Positions 41,081 through 50,740 of a stretch of DNA of 64,000 nt are shown in pieces (the stretch's first letter is position 1; every line of letters starts with the position of its first letter). The stretch spans positions 62,001-126,000 of the forward strand of contig CAZQSB010000001.1 of the NCBI GenBank assembly GCA_964596015.1. Direction: 5' to 3'. Origin of the DNA: WJMD01 sp964596015. Lineage in GTDB: Bacteria; Joyebacterota; Joyebacteria; Joyebacterales; Joyebacteraceae. A program made the translations under genes and the position numbers. The notes below the pieces were generated by a model, which worked only from the letters and a program-made list of their open reading frames with translations, searched no databases and was not told the origin of the DNA.

Positions 41081-43189
41081 TCAGCGGGCGCCGCGCATCA
41101 GCTGCCGCACAAGCTCCATGTTCGCCTCGAGCTTCTGATCGCCCGGTCTCAGGCGAAGCGCGGCCTCGAGCTCGGCCAGCGCCTCGCTGTACTGCCCCGT
41201 CCGCGCAAGGACGATCGCCAGGTTGTTCCTCGCGTCCACGAACCCGGGCGCGATCGACACTGCCCGCGAGTACGACGCGATCGCCGGGGCCGGTCGGTCC
41301 ATCTGTTCATAGACGGTCCCGAGCGCGTTCCACGCCTCCGCGAACGACGGCCTGAGGGTGACGGCCGCCCGGAGCTCGCGTTCCGCGTCCTCGAGACGGC
41401 CCGACCGCAGATAGAGCGAGCCCAGGTTGACGCGCGCTTCCGGAAGCCCGGAATCCCTTCTGACCGCCTCCTCGAAGGCGCCTATGGCCTGCTCGATCTT
41501 CCCGCCGCGCCACAGTAGGGCGCCGAGGTTGTTGGGCGCGCTTCCGAGCGTCGTGTCGGTCGCCGCCGCGCGGCGGTACATCGCCGCCGCCTCTTCGTCC
41601 CGTCGCAGACCCTCGAGCGACAACCCCATGTTGTTCATCGCCTTCGCATAGCCGGGCGAGAGCTCGAGCGCGCGCGCGTACGAGGCGACCGCGAGGTCGT
41701 ATCGCCCCTTCTGAGCGTGCGCGAGACCGATGGTGTTGTGTGTCTGCGCGCGGTCGCCGACGTGCGTGCCGTAGAAGTCGATGTTCACGAAGGCGAAGAG
41801 GCCGACGAGGAGCACCAGCCAGGGGACGGCCCGCCGCAGCGCTCCGCCTCTGACGAGATCGAAGAGCCACGCCGCGGCCGCGACGGCGAGCACGATGATG
41901 CCGGGGACCACGGGCAGGCGATACCGGGCGTTGATGAAGAAGAGAAGCACGCTTCCCATGTAGGTCACGATGAAGGTGATGAGAAGCAGCCCCTCACGCC
42001 TCCGCGCGAAGGCGAACATCCCCAGGATGCCGAACGGAGCCACGAGACCGAACGACAGCCAGGACAGCGAGCGGAAGAGCGGAGAGTGATCGCCGAAGTA
42101 GTAGATGTCCTTGTTGTTCGCGAGCTCGAACGAGTCCCAGAAGAGCACGAACTTCCTGACGTAGAGACGCGCGGCCTCTGCGGGCCTCTCTGTCAGGAAC
42201 CGTCTTCCCCTGGCGTACCACCAACTCGACGCCTCGCTGGGAGCGAGTTCTCGGCCCGCGTCGCGCTCAGCGAGACGCACGGCGTCCTCGTACTCCCAGG
42301 CCTCCCCCAGCTCGGGGAGGACGGCGGCAACGCCGTCCGACCCCGGATTGTTCCCGATGTAGAAGTTGACGCCACCCTGCGACGCGATCAGAACGAAGTC
42401 ATCTCCGACAAGGTGGTTCCTGAGCGTCACCGGCGCGACCACGAGCGCGACCGCGACGGCAAGCACCGCGAACCGGAGCGCGGCCGAGCGAAGGGGGCTC
42501 GCGCACACCAGCGGCGTCGTCCCGGCGCCGTCGCACGCGGGCGGAGGCTCACCGTCCAGTCTCCTCCTCGCCTCGCTCCACCAGGCCCAAAGGAAGATGA
42601 AGGGGATGAACACCAGCACGTTGGGCCGCGCTGTCGCCGAGAGACCGAGAACGACGCCGGCCAGTCCCCAGCGCGCCCACGTCGGTCGCTCGTCTGCGCG
42701 CAGCAGGAGAAGGAGAGCGAGGGAGTCGAGCATCACGATGAGCGACACTATGAGCAGCTCGTTGTCGAAGTAGAGGAAGAACGGATAGAGGGCGGCGACG
42801 GCGCCCGCGGCCACAGGCCACGCCCCGCGGACGAGACGCCGCGTCAGGAAGTAGACGATGACCGGCGTGAACGCCCCCCACGTGATCTGGACGAGGCGCG
42901 CCGCGAGAAGGCTCCCGTCGAAGACACGGAGGACGAGGCCGAGAAGATACGGATAGAGCGGCGCGCGGAAGAACACGGCCGCGCCGAGCCAGTCGCCCGC
43001 CGCCAGCGCCTGAGCCCACTCGACATGGTAGAGCTCGTCGAGCATGGGCGTGTCGGCGAGAGGGCTCGCCTGAAGGTGAAGCACGTAGACGAGACGGAGG
43101 GTCCATGCCACTCCGTAGAGAATGAGGGCAGTGACCGCCGGGCCGGGCATCCTCCCCGCGTCGTGAGCGCTCGGTTCCGTGGTCGTCAT
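41081..43189 (-). CDS. GT39-like membrane glycosyltransferase with C-terminal TPRs
   Basis: 702 residues. About ten hydrophobic segments to residue 470 (ALILYGVAWTLRLVYVLHL, LLIVSLIVMLDSLALLLLL, FAVLAVAVALVVAPVTL, YRLPVVPGIIVLAVAAAAWL). First loop has 'TPMLDELYHVEWAQALAAGD', the acidic motif expected of GT-C (ArnT/PMT_2) enzymes using polyprenyl-phosphate sugars. Residues about 480-700 are TPR repeats (NTIGLAHAQKGRYDLAVASY, NNLGALLWRGGKIEQAIGAF, NALGTVYEQMDRPAPAIASY). It likely glycosylates exported proteins or lipids, with TPRs as recognition arm. Substrate unknown. Monocistronic with its own promoter. Confidence 0.87.
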   Translation of the reverse strand: MTTTEPSAHDAGRMPGPAVTALILYGVAWTLRLVYVLHLQASPLADTPMLDELYHVEWAQALAAGDWLGAAVFFRAPLYPYLLGLVLRVFDGSLLAARLVQITWGAFTPVIVYFLTRRLVRGAWPVAAGAVAALYPFFLYFDNELLIVSLIVMLDSLALLLLLRADERPTWARWGLAGVVLGLSATARPNVLVFIPFIFLWAWWSEARRRLDGEPPPACDGAGTTPLVCASPLRSAALRFAVLAVAVALVVAPVTLRNHLVGDDFVLIASQGGVNFYIGNNPGSDGVAAVLPELGEAWEYEDAVRLAERDAGRELAPSEASSWWYARGRRFLTERPAEAARLYVRKFVLFWDSFELANNKDIYYFGDHSPLFRSLSWLSFGLVAPFGILGMFAFARRREGLLLITFIVTYMGSVLLFFINARYRLPVVPGIIVLAVAAAAWLFDLVRGGALRRAVPWLVLLVGLFAFVNIDFYGTHVGDRAQTHNTIGLAHAQKGRYDLAVASYARALELSPGYAKAMNNMGLSLEGLRRDEEAAAMYRRAAATDTTLGSAPNNLGALLWRGGKIEQAIGAFEEAVRRDSGLPEARVNLGSLYLRSGRLEDAERELRAAVTLRPSFAEAWNALGTVYEQMDRPAPAIASYSRAVSIAPGFVDARNNLAIVLARTGQYSEALAELEAALRLRPGDQKLEANMELVRQLMRGAR

Positions 43190-43230
43190 GCGATGGTCTC
43201 CGGTTCGCCGCGAACCTACCGTCCCTCGGG

Positions 43231-43259
43231 AGTTTAGCCGATTCCGGGCCGGATGTCAC
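43231..43259 (-). promoter_or_regulatory. Predicted promoter of the GT39-like gene
   Basis: On the minus strand GTGACA (43259-43254), 17-nt spacer, TAAACT (43236-43231). Confidence 0.45.
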
Positions 43260-43358
43260 GCCTCGCGGACCGCCCTCGGGCCGGGTCTTGAGGAGCCGGC
43301 CAACGCAGAATCACGGTCTACCGTACAATACTAACTGAGTTGTTTGTCCACATTTCGA

Positions 43359-43387
43359 TTGACACTCAACCCGATATGCCGTACACT
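43359..43387 (+). promoter_or_regulatory. Predicted strong promoter of the small secreted-protein pair
   Basis: TTGACA (43359-43364), 17-nt spacer, TACACT (43382-43387), in an AT-rich patch. It is the best consensus match in the window and suggests high expression of the following genes. Confidence 0.65.
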
Positions 43388-43588
43388 CAATGCGTATTGC
43401 GGGAGACTCTCGCGGGAGTTCTCCAAGACGATGGTGATTGAGGTAATTGGCAGGCTGCGACGGCCTTGCCGGTCGGCGCGGCGCTCGCGTCCGCGTGATC
43501 GCGAGCACATGGCGAACCGTCCTGCGGTGGTGGGTGGCGACCAGGTGACGCATCGTGCTCGGCACCACGGGGAAAGGAGAGGGACGCA

Positions 43589-44251
43589 ATGAAGAAGCTT
43601 GCGCTGGCGATTACGCTGCTGGCGATCATGCTCTTCGTCGTGGCGCCCGCGGGGGCGACCACGTACAGTGTCGGGATGACAGGTCTCGGCAGCTTCATGA
43701 AGAGCCCGGTCGTCTACAACTTCAACTTCATGTTCGGACTCACGGGGACGTGGTCGTTCACCATCGACGACTCGCTCTGGCCTGACCCGTCCGATCCGGA
43801 CGCGCGGTTCGACTACATCTGGAACACGTTCTTCGCGGGCAACTACGACGCGACTCCGGGCGCCCAGGCGTGGAGAGGGTACTTCGACGCTCAGACGCTT
43901 CCGTCGACTCCGCAGTTCACGATGAACGTCACCTCGCCGATCTCGGGCACCTTCGGCGGCGACATAACTTTCGTCGTGCAGGTGCGCGACATCTACTCGG
44001 ATGGTATCCTCGACGAAACCGAGAAGTTCAATGACCACAACATCAACGCCACGATCATCCTGAACCCGACGCTCGGCACGGGCGATCTCGTGAACATGTG
44101 CGGGCATGGTTCAATGTCCGGCGGAGACTTCAATTTCGTCTATCCTCCGACCGACGATTCGCTTACGATGTTCGGGCAGATTCAGATCAACCCCTGCCCG
44201 AGCCCGGTCGAGGATTCGAGCTGGGGCACGATCAAGGCGCTGTATCAGTAA
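43589..44251 (+). CDS. Small secreted protein with C-terminal SWGxIKALYQ motif (paralogue 1)
   Basis: 220 residues, signal peptide MKKLALAITLLAIMLFVVAP. Mature protein is beta-rich, with 'FDYIWNTFFAGNYDATPGAQ', 'WRGYFDAQTLP', a GTFGGDITFVVQVRD strand and an EF-hand-like DIYSDGILDETEKF loop. It ends in SPVEDSSWGTIKALYQ. The next gene encodes a paralogue with the same layout and the same end. The ribosome site is AAAGGAGAGG. I do not recognise the family. A strong promoter and leader suggest an abundant envelope or secreted product; the end motif could be a sorting or anchoring signal (inference). Confidence 0.82.
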   Translation: MKKLALAITLLAIMLFVVAPAGATTYSVGMTGLGSFMKSPVVYNFNFMFGLTGTWSFTIDDSLWPDPSDPDARFDYIWNTFFAGNYDATPGAQAWRGYFDAQTLPSTPQFTMNVTSPISGTFGGDITFVVQVRDIYSDGILDETEKFNDHNINATIILNPTLGTGDLVNMCGHGSMSGGDFNFVYPPTDDSLTMFGQIQINPCPSPVEDSSWGTIKALYQ

Positions 44252-44335
44252 CAACGAAGCCGAGACACTCGGCTGAACAGGATTTGAGTGGAGAGGGAAG
44301 GCGTCCCTGCGGGGACCGGGCAAAAGGAGAGGAAG

Positions 44336-44989
44336 ATGCGTGCACTGACGATCGCTGTGATGGTGGCGTTGCTCGCTTTCGTTTCGGTCGCGAGCGGCTA
44401 CACGCTGTACTACGGTTCCGGCAACGGCGACTTCATGGACGTCCCGCCGGTGTTCACCGGTGGCATGGACCCGGGCGGCGACATTACGGCCGGCTCGTGG
44501 ACGATCACGATCACCGACGACGGCTGGCCGACCGACCCGATCGACCGGGCCGCGTACATCTGGGACACGTTCTACGCTCCGAACTACACACCCGGCACCC
44601 CCGGGTTCTGGAAGGGCTACTTCGACACCGACCACGGTCTGTCCGCGATGAACGCGCTCCAGATCGTCGATGAGACGGGCGGCGGCGTCATCGGTACGAT
44701 GGGCGGCGTCTGCTCGGTCGAGATCCAGGTCGAGGACTCGAACTCGAACGGCATCCTCGATGAGGGCGAGTTCTGCAGCGGCAGCCTCACGGGCCTCGTC
44801 ATCATCATCCGCGACGGCAGCGGCATCTACGACGGCATGTGCGGCACAGGCAACTACTTCGGCAGCTACGTCAAGGACTGCCCCGGTACGTACGAGACCT
44901 GGCAGTTCGGCATGTACCTGTTCCTCAGCGACTGCTCGTCGCCTGTGGAAGAGGCCAGCTGGGGCAGCATCAAGGCCCTGTACCAGTAG
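44336..44989 (+). CDS. Small secreted protein with C-terminal SWGxIKALYQ motif (paralogue 2)
   Basis: 217 residues from ATG 44336 (AAAAGGAGAGG upstream). Signal peptide MRALTIAVMVALLAFVSVAS. Shares with the previous protein the AYIWDTFYAPNY segment, a WKGYFDTDH turn, 'GTMGGVCSVEIQVED' and a clear calcium-loop-like DSNSNGILDEGEF, and ends SPVEEASWGSIKALYQ. It contains several Cys not present in paralogue 1 (VCS, EFCSG, MCGTG, KDCPG, SDCSS), which suggests disulfides. Tandem duplication followed by divergence is the simplest origin. Gap of 84 nt from paralogue 1, likely same transcript. Confidence 0.82.
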   Translation: MRALTIAVMVALLAFVSVASGYTLYYGSGNGDFMDVPPVFTGGMDPGGDITAGSWTITITDDGWPTDPIDRAAYIWDTFYAPNYTPGTPGFWKGYFDTDHGLSAMNALQIVDETGGGVIGTMGGVCSVEIQVEDSNSNGILDEGEFCSGSLTGLVIIIRDGSGIYDGMCGTGNYFGSYVKDCPGTYETWQFGMYLFLSDCSSPVEEASWGSIKALYQ

Positions 44990-45161
44990 GCGCTTCGTAG
45001 GAGCGGGCGACGCCGGACGCGCACCACGAAGAACGACTGGAGCGCGTCGCCCCACGTCAGGGCCGGCGGCACCGCCGACGAAGCGACGCCCACCGAGAAG
45101 ACTGCTGCGGATAAACTGAATGCCCCGGAATGTAGGGTGTGGTGAGAGGGGCCGGGCTGGT

Positions 45162-48100
45162 ATGTGGCTCGGCCCTCTCTCACCCCTGGCAATCGCGCTC
45201 GTCCTCCTCCTCGCGCTTGCGGGGATGACCGCGGGAGCCGCCACGGTACCGGTTGAGGGAGGCGGCCCTGCGAGCACCGAGAAGAGCGCGGCCGCTCCGG
45301 TTACGATAACTCTCGACCTTGTGGATATGACGACGGACGCGACGCCCACGCGGGGCCCGCGTCCGTCAGGCGTTTTCTGGGACAAGGAAGACCCCGAACT
45401 CATCCGCCTCGTCGCGGTCCCGCACTGCCGCGAGGCTCACGTTCTCTCTGTGAACTCCCTCGCCACGGACGGTTCGCGCCGCGCGCTGGACGCCGGGGCG
45501 GCGCGTGTGACCGAGCTGGCGCGCATCAGAGAGCAGACCGTCGCCGTGCTCGCGCTGGACCGGGCGGCCCTCGCGGGCGCCGCTCGCGTCGAGGTCGTCA
45601 TTGAACCGGTCGATCCTGTCGGGCCTGTCGCGCGGACGACCGGTCCCTTCACAGCGACCTGCCGCCGCGCTCTGAGCGGATACGACCCCCGGACACCCGC
45701 GACCTGGTCCCCGCCGGCTCGACCAGAGACGAGAACGGGAACGGTCACCTACTGCTACTCGATGAGCGACTGCATCGCCGCGGGCATCGACTTCCTCTTC
45801 ATCGCCGCCGCCGACTTCGCCTACGCCCCGGCCATCTACGCGCTCGCCAACCACCGCGCGGCGTATCTCGGCCTCAATGTGGGCATCGTCTCGACGGACG
45901 CCATCGACGACCTGTCTCCCGGGACGCTCAGAGCGTTCATCCAATCGGTCTACGACTCGGAGAGCGCCGAGCACTTCGGTGACGGACGGCTCGGGTTCGT
46001 CCTTCTCATCGGTGACGCCTACGCGGACGACAACCAGACCGAGATGATCCCCGCATACTACGGATACGGAGGGAACGAGGAGGCGTCGGACCACTACTAC
46101 GCCTGCGTGAGCGGCGACGACGACTTTGAAGACATCATGCTCGGGCGTCTCCCGGCCGGGAACCTGACGGAGGTTGTCAGGGTCGTCGGCAAGACCGGGG
46201 GCTACATGCCGCTGTCCAAGGGCATGGAGTGGCGCGACAGCATGTTGCTGGTCGGCGGTCTCTTCTATACGACCAAGCAGGAGTACGTCGATCTCTTCGA
46301 CGAGTACCAGGAGATCGTTCCCGGCCCGATGACCGTGGACCGCATCTACCGACACGACTATATGAACGACTCCCAGTGCGCCGCGGACCTCGTCAGCGAG
46401 ATCAACGACGGGCATCTCTTCGCCACCTTCGTCGGAGACGGCTGGATCCACGAGTGGCACAGGACGATGAAGTCGACGCACATCGAGCTTCTGGACAACA
46501 TGGATCGGCTCCCGATCGTCCTGTCGATGGCGTGCATGACCGGGTGGTTCGACAACACGACCCAGGTAGGCCCAACCGGCTCTTACGACTGCTTCGCGGA
46601 GCAACTCGTGAATGCCGAGAACTCCGGAGCCATCGCCTGTTTCGCCGCGCCGCGCCCGACCGACGGCGGGGTCTACAGGACGCTGACCAAGGAGGTTTTC
46701 CGCTCCGCGTTCGAGGAGCACTGCGTCTATCTGGGCGAACTCTTCGCGACGGCGAAGCTCATGCATCTCCAGAGCGGCGGGCAGACGAAGTACGTGCGCC
46801 ACTTCAACCTCTTCGGCGACCCTGCTCTCATTTTCGCCTGGGACGAAACGCCGTCCTCCGGCGCCGACCTCGTCGTCAGACCGCACGAGATCTGGACCAC
46901 GCCAGAGCATCTGAGCCACCACGATGAGCTCACGGTCGGAGTCACTCTCACGAACCAGAGCGTCGTGGACGCCCAGGCGGTGACGCTCCGCGCGACGTTC
47001 GACGGTCCCGCCGGCCAGTACGTGGACCAGGTCACTCTTCCCCTCCTCGGCGCATGGTCGGAGACGGAATACGTCTTCGTCCTGCCTCAGTCGGCGGCCG
47101 GAAGCGCCACACTGACGATCACGGCCGATCCGTCGAACGTCATCGCCGAGATCGACGAGACGAACAACGAGGCGCAGATCGAGCTCTTCATCTACCCGTC
47201 CGTGCCCGGATTCCCGATCGACATGGCGACCGAGCCCTGCGCGCCGGCCGTCTCGGTAACGCAGGGCGGACAGGCCTCGATCATCGTCCAGGACGAGGAA
47301 GCCAGAGTATGGTCGATAGCCGCCGATGGTTCGGTCGCCTGGCAGTCCGACCCGGCGACCGCGCCGCTCGAGTACGGCCCGGAGATGGCCGTTGCAACGG
47401 GCGATCTCGATGGCGACGGCGAGCCCGAGACGGCCGTGCTCCGACGCATGGGGGCGGCGGCCTACGAGACCGATGGCTCACCGATGTGGACGGTGAACAC
47501 CTCTGATCCGCTCGGTCGGCCTGTGATCGCCGACGCCGACGGCGATGGCGACGGCGACGTCATACTCGCGACATGGAACCTCTTCGGCGGCGAGTCCGTC
47601 ATCACGGCGATCGACGAGGACGGGAGCACGATCTGGTCGTGGACCGTCCCGGACGGCGGCCGGGTCTCGACAGCCCCCGTCGCGGGCGACTTCGACCTGG
47701 ACGGCCGTCTGGACGTGGCCTGCGGCACCGATCAGGGCAACGTCTGGGCGGTCAGCTGCGCCTCGGGCCAACCGGTCGAGCTCTGGCCGGCCGCGTCGCC
47801 GGGCAGCAGCGTCAACACGTTGGCCCTGACCGACGAGGAGGGCGACGGGCGCCTGGAGATCCTCGTCGGCTGCGACCACATCGTGTCGTTGTCCGCTCTC
47901 GACGGTTCCGAGCGGTGGTCCCGCGATCTCGACGGACCCGTGACCGCCACGGCCATCGGCGACCTCGACGAGGACGGCGACAAAGAGGTCGTCGTCGGCA
48001 CGGTCTCAGGCACGGTCTACCGCATCGATGACGGGGTCCCACTCTGGGGCGTGAGCCTGGGGGCGCCCACAAGCGAGTCGTTCGTCATCGCCGACCTCGA

Positions 48101-49673
48101 CGGCGACGTGGGATGCGAGATCGTCGCGGCGACGACGGATGGTCGCATCGTCATTATCGAGACGGACGGCGCGATGACCGCGGAGCCGATTCCCATACCG
48201 GAAGGGGCGCACACCCCGTACGGGGCCGACATCGACTCGGACGGCGCGGTCGAGCTCTGCGTCGCGGGTGAGAGCGGCCTTCTCTTCGTCTTCGATCTGT
48301 CGGAAGCGGCCGGTGACGTCCAGTGGGCGGGGCTCGGCGCGAGGGCCTCGAGGACGGGCCTCATGACGCAGCCGTTCTCCGGCCAGATAGACGGGACGGT
48401 CACTCTCTCGGGTGAGTACTACGTGACAGACGAGATCGTGGTGTCGCCCGAGGGGCAGCTCACGCTGGCCGCGGGCACCCAGTTGACGTTCGATCCCGGA
48501 CCGACCAGCATCATCGTCCATGGGAGTCTGACGGCCCATGGAACCGAGACGCTCCCGGTCACCCTCGGCGCCGCATCGGTCAGGGGCGAATGGGCGGGGC
48601 TGACGCTGTACGCCGGCTCGAACGTCTCGCTGACGGACTGCCTGGTCGAGAACGCCACCTTCGGCCTCAGGGGCCAGCTGGCCGACGTGACGCTCCAGGA
48701 CGTCCGGTTCGAGAACACGAGATTCGGCACGGACCTGAGCCAGACCGCGTTCAACGCGACACGCTGCGTGTTCACGGGAGCGGACAGCTCGGGCATCAGG
48801 CTCACGACCGGGAGCTCGGGCGTCATCAGGAGCTGCACCGTCGCGGGAAGCGTCAAGAGAGGCATCGAACTCAGGGATGATACGGTCGTCCGCATCGTGT
48901 CCACCACGGTGACGGGGACCCTCGACGGCTTCGGCATCGGCTGCTTCAGGAACTCGAGCGCCGTCATCGACTCCTGCTCGATCACGAACAATTCGTCGCA
49001 CGGGGTGCTGGTCAGCAAGTCGTCTCCCCTCATCAACGACTGCGAGATCACAGACAACGGCGGCAACGGCATCCATTCCATGAGGTCCAGCGCGCCTCGG
49101 ATCTCCCGGTCGACGATCTCCGGGAACTCCACGGGCGTGTCCGTCGAGCAGGCTTCGAGCGCCGTTCTGGGCAGCAACATGTACCCGGATACCGGATACA
49201 ACTCGATCACCGGCAACACGCGCGCCGCCGTGGCGAACTACAACGGGACCGAGATGGCGGTCTACGCGCGCTGGAACTGGTGGGGGTCTCCGACGCCGTA
49301 CGGGAGGCTGTTTGTGGGCCACGTCCTGTACAACCCCTGGCTCGACGCTCCTCCCGACGAGCGGCCCACGCTGGTCGACGGCGAGCTGCCTGACAGGTTC
49401 CTTCTCCATCCGAACACGCCGAACCCGTTCAACCCGATGACGACGCTCCGGCTCGATGTCCCCATCGCCGGGTGCGATGTCGAGGTGGCCGTCTATGACG
49501 TAGCGGGCAGACGTGTCGCGACGCTCCATTCCGGCCATCTCTCCGCCGGCGAGCACATCCTCACCTGGCCAGGCACCGACGAGCGCGGCAACACCGTTGC
49601 AACCGGCGTGTACTTCGCTAGAATGGAAGCGCCGGGCTACACGCGTTCCGTCAGAATGCTGCTCCTCAAGTAG
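45162..49673 (+). CDS. Giant C25 (gingipain)-like surface protein with propeller, beta-helix and T9SS-type C-terminus
   Basis: 1503 residues from ATG 45162 (GAGAGGGG upstream; ATG 45120 would add 14). Signal peptide LSPLAIALVLLLALAGMTAG. Residues about 210-560 are a peptidase C25 domain: FVLLIGDAYADDNQ, 'YYACVSGDDDFEDIMLGRLP', LPIVLSMACMTGWFDN with the nucleophile Cys458, and 'HFNLFGDPALIFAW'. The catalytic-His motif GHG reads GDG (Asp426). Then a CARDB-like domain (about 565-685), FG-GAP/PQQ-like propeller blades rich in DLDGDG loops (about 690-1070), a right-handed beta-helix (about 1075-1400) and a FlgD-like/T9SS sorting domain (FLLHPNTPNPFNPMTTLRL ... GVYFARM). It is probably exported and surface-attached. 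Confidence 0.9.
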   Translation: MWLGPLSPLAIALVLLLALAGMTAGAATVPVEGGGPASTEKSAAAPVTITLDLVDMTTDATPTRGPRPSGVFWDKEDPELIRLVAVPHCREAHVLSVNSLATDGSRRALDAGAARVTELARIREQTVAVLALDRAALAGAARVEVVIEPVDPVGPVARTTGPFTATCRRALSGYDPRTPATWSPPARPETRTGTVTYCYSMSDCIAAGIDFLFIAAADFAYAPAIYALANHRAAYLGLNVGIVSTDAIDDLSPGTLRAFIQSVYDSESAEHFGDGRLGFVLLIGDAYADDNQTEMIPAYYGYGGNEEASDHYYACVSGDDDFEDIMLGRLPAGNLTEVVRVVGKTGGYMPLSKGMEWRDSMLLVGGLFYTTKQEYVDLFDEYQEIVPGPMTVDRIYRHDYMNDSQCAADLVSEINDGHLFATFVGDGWIHEWHRTMKSTHIELLDNMDRLPIVLSMACMTGWFDNTTQVGPTGSYDCFAEQLVNAENSGAIACFAAPRPTDGGVYRTLTKEVFRSAFEEHCVYLGELFATAKLMHLQSGGQTKYVRHFNLFGDPALIFAWDETPSSGADLVVRPHEIWTTPEHLSHHDELTVGVTLTNQSVVDAQAVTLRATFDGPAGQYVDQVTLPLLGAWSETEYVFVLPQSAAGSATLTITADPSNVIAEIDETNNEAQIELFIYPSVPGFPIDMATEPCAPAVSVTQGGQASIIVQDEEARVWSIAADGSVAWQSDPATAPLEYGPEMAVATGDLDGDGEPETAVLRRMGAAAYETDGSPMWTVNTSDPLGRPVIADADGDGDGDVILATWNLFGGESVITAIDEDGSTIWSWTVPDGGRVSTAPVAGDFDLDGRLDVACGTDQGNVWAVSCASGQPVELWPAASPGSSVNTLALTDEEGDGRLEILVGCDHIVSLSALDGSERWSRDLDGPVTATAIGDLDEDGDKEVVVGTVSGTVYRIDDGVPLWGVSLGAPTSESFVIADLDGDVGCEIVAATTDGRIVIIETDGAMTAEPIPIPEGAHTPYGADIDSDGAVELCVAGESGLLFVFDLSEAAGDVQWAGLGARASRTGLMTQPFSGQIDGTVTLSGEYYVTDEIVVSPEGQLTLAAGTQLTFDPGPTSIIVHGSLTAHGTETLPVTLGAASVRGEWAGLTLYAGSNVSLTDCLVENATFGLRGQLADVTLQDVRFENTRFGTDLSQTAFNATRCVFTGADSSGIRLTTGSSGVIRSCTVAGSVKRGIELRDDTVVRIVSTTVTGTLDGFGIGCFRNSSAVIDSCSITNNSSHGVLVSKSSPLINDCEITDNGGNGIHSMRSSAPRISRSTISGNSTGVSVEQASSAVLGSNMYPDTGYNSITGNTRAAVANYNGTEMAVYARWNWWGSPTPYGRLFVGHVLYNPWLDAPPDERPTLVDGELPDRFLLHPNTPNPFNPMTTLRLDVPIAGCDVEVAVYDVAGRRVATLHSGHLSAGEHILTWPGTDERGNTVATGVYFARMEAPGYTRSVRMLLLK

Positions 49674-49712
49674 CCCATCGCCACAACCCGACCTTCCGGA
49701 CTGGAGACGTCC

Positions 49713-50690
49713 ATGGAGACGATCCGGCATATCGGAGTGTTCACGAGCGGCGGAGACGCCCCCGGCATGAACGCCGCGACGCGCGCCGTCGTCAGGACGG
49801 CGCTCTCCCACACCATTCGAGTGACGGGCGTCGTTCGAGGGTACGCCGGCCTCATCGAGGGCGACTTCATCGACATGGACGCCCGGTCCGTGTCGAACGT
49901 CATCCAGTTCGGCGGCACGATACTCAAGACCAGCCGGTCGCCCGAGTTCTACGAGGAAGAGGGCCGAGCGCGGGCCGCCGAGAAGCTGAGGTCGAGAGGC
50001 GTGGACGCGCTCGTCGCGATCGGCGGCGACGGGACGTTCCGGGGACTCCACAAGCTCGAACAGGAACACGGCATCCTCGGCATCGGTGTCCCTGGAACGA
50101 TAGACAACGACGTCTACGGCACGGACTTCACCATCGGCTTCGACACGGCGGCCAACACTGCGCTCGAGTCGATCGACAAGATCCGCGACACCGCGGCCTC
50201 GCACGACCGTATGTTCTTCATCGAGGTGATGGGCCGCGCCTGCGGCGCGCTCGCGCTGTCGGTCGGCCTCGCGGGAGGCGCAGAGGCTATTCTCATACCC
50301 GAGATCCCGTACGACCTGAACGAGCTCTGCCGCACCCTCGAACACGGCAAGGCCAGGGGAAAGACCAGCTTCATCATCGTCGTTTCAGAGGGGGTCGTGG
50401 ACGGCGGCGCGAGAGAGGTCGCCGAGGGTGTGAAGTCGAGGATGGGGGTCAACTACCGCGTCAGCGTGCTCGGCCACATCCAGCGCGGCGGCACGCCGAC
50501 CGCCTTCGACAGACAGCTCGCCAGCCGTTTGGGCCGGGCCGCGGTCGAGACGCTCCTGGCCGGCGGCTCGTCCGCCATGACCGGCATCAGGTGCGGCCGC
50601 GTCAACCTTGTCCCTCTGCATGAGACCTGGGAGAAGAAGACCGAGATCGACAAGGAGCTCCTGACGGTCGCCGAGGTCGTCGGCAGTTAG
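49713..50690 (+). CDS. pfkA: 6-phosphofructokinase
   Basis: 325 residues, standard length for bacterial PfkA. Phosphorylates fructose-6-phosphate. Motifs: IGVFTSGGDAPGMNAATRAV, nucleotide site IGGDGTFRG (Gly after GGD indicates ATP rather than pyrophosphate use), catalytic PGTIDNDVYGTDFTIGFDTA, EVMGRACGALAL, and HIQRGGTPTAFDRQLASRLG for sugar-phosphate and effector sites. GGAGACG precedes ATG 49713. It lies 39 nt after the C25-like gene and is followed by a strong bidirectional terminator. Confidence 0.96.
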   Translation: METIRHIGVFTSGGDAPGMNAATRAVVRTALSHTIRVTGVVRGYAGLIEGDFIDMDARSVSNVIQFGGTILKTSRSPEFYEEEGRARAAEKLRSRGVDALVAIGGDGTFRGLHKLEQEHGILGIGVPGTIDNDVYGTDFTIGFDTAANTALESIDKIRDTAASHDRMFFIEVMGRACGALALSVGLAGGAEAILIPEIPYDLNELCRTLEHGKARGKTSFIIVVSEGVVDGGAREVAEGVKSRMGVNYRVSVLGHIQRGGTPTAFDRQLASRLGRAAVETLLAGGSSAMTGIRCGRVNLVPLHETWEKKTEIDKELLTVAEVVGS

Positions 50691-50740
50691 AGACAGCGCA
50701 CGGATAACCGAGCGGCGGGACAGCAAGCATCGGAAACACA

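Larger units (their letters stand above)
43190..43588. other. 399-nt divergent intergenic region with long 5' leader
   Basis: Divergent promoters for the glycosyltransferase (minus) and the small secreted protein (plus). The plus transcript would carry a leader of about 195 nt with two hairpins: 43402-43424 (GGAGACTC / GAGTTCTCC with one bulge) and 43483-43506 (GCTCGCG / CGCGAGC). No gene is supported within it. Confidence 0.55.
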
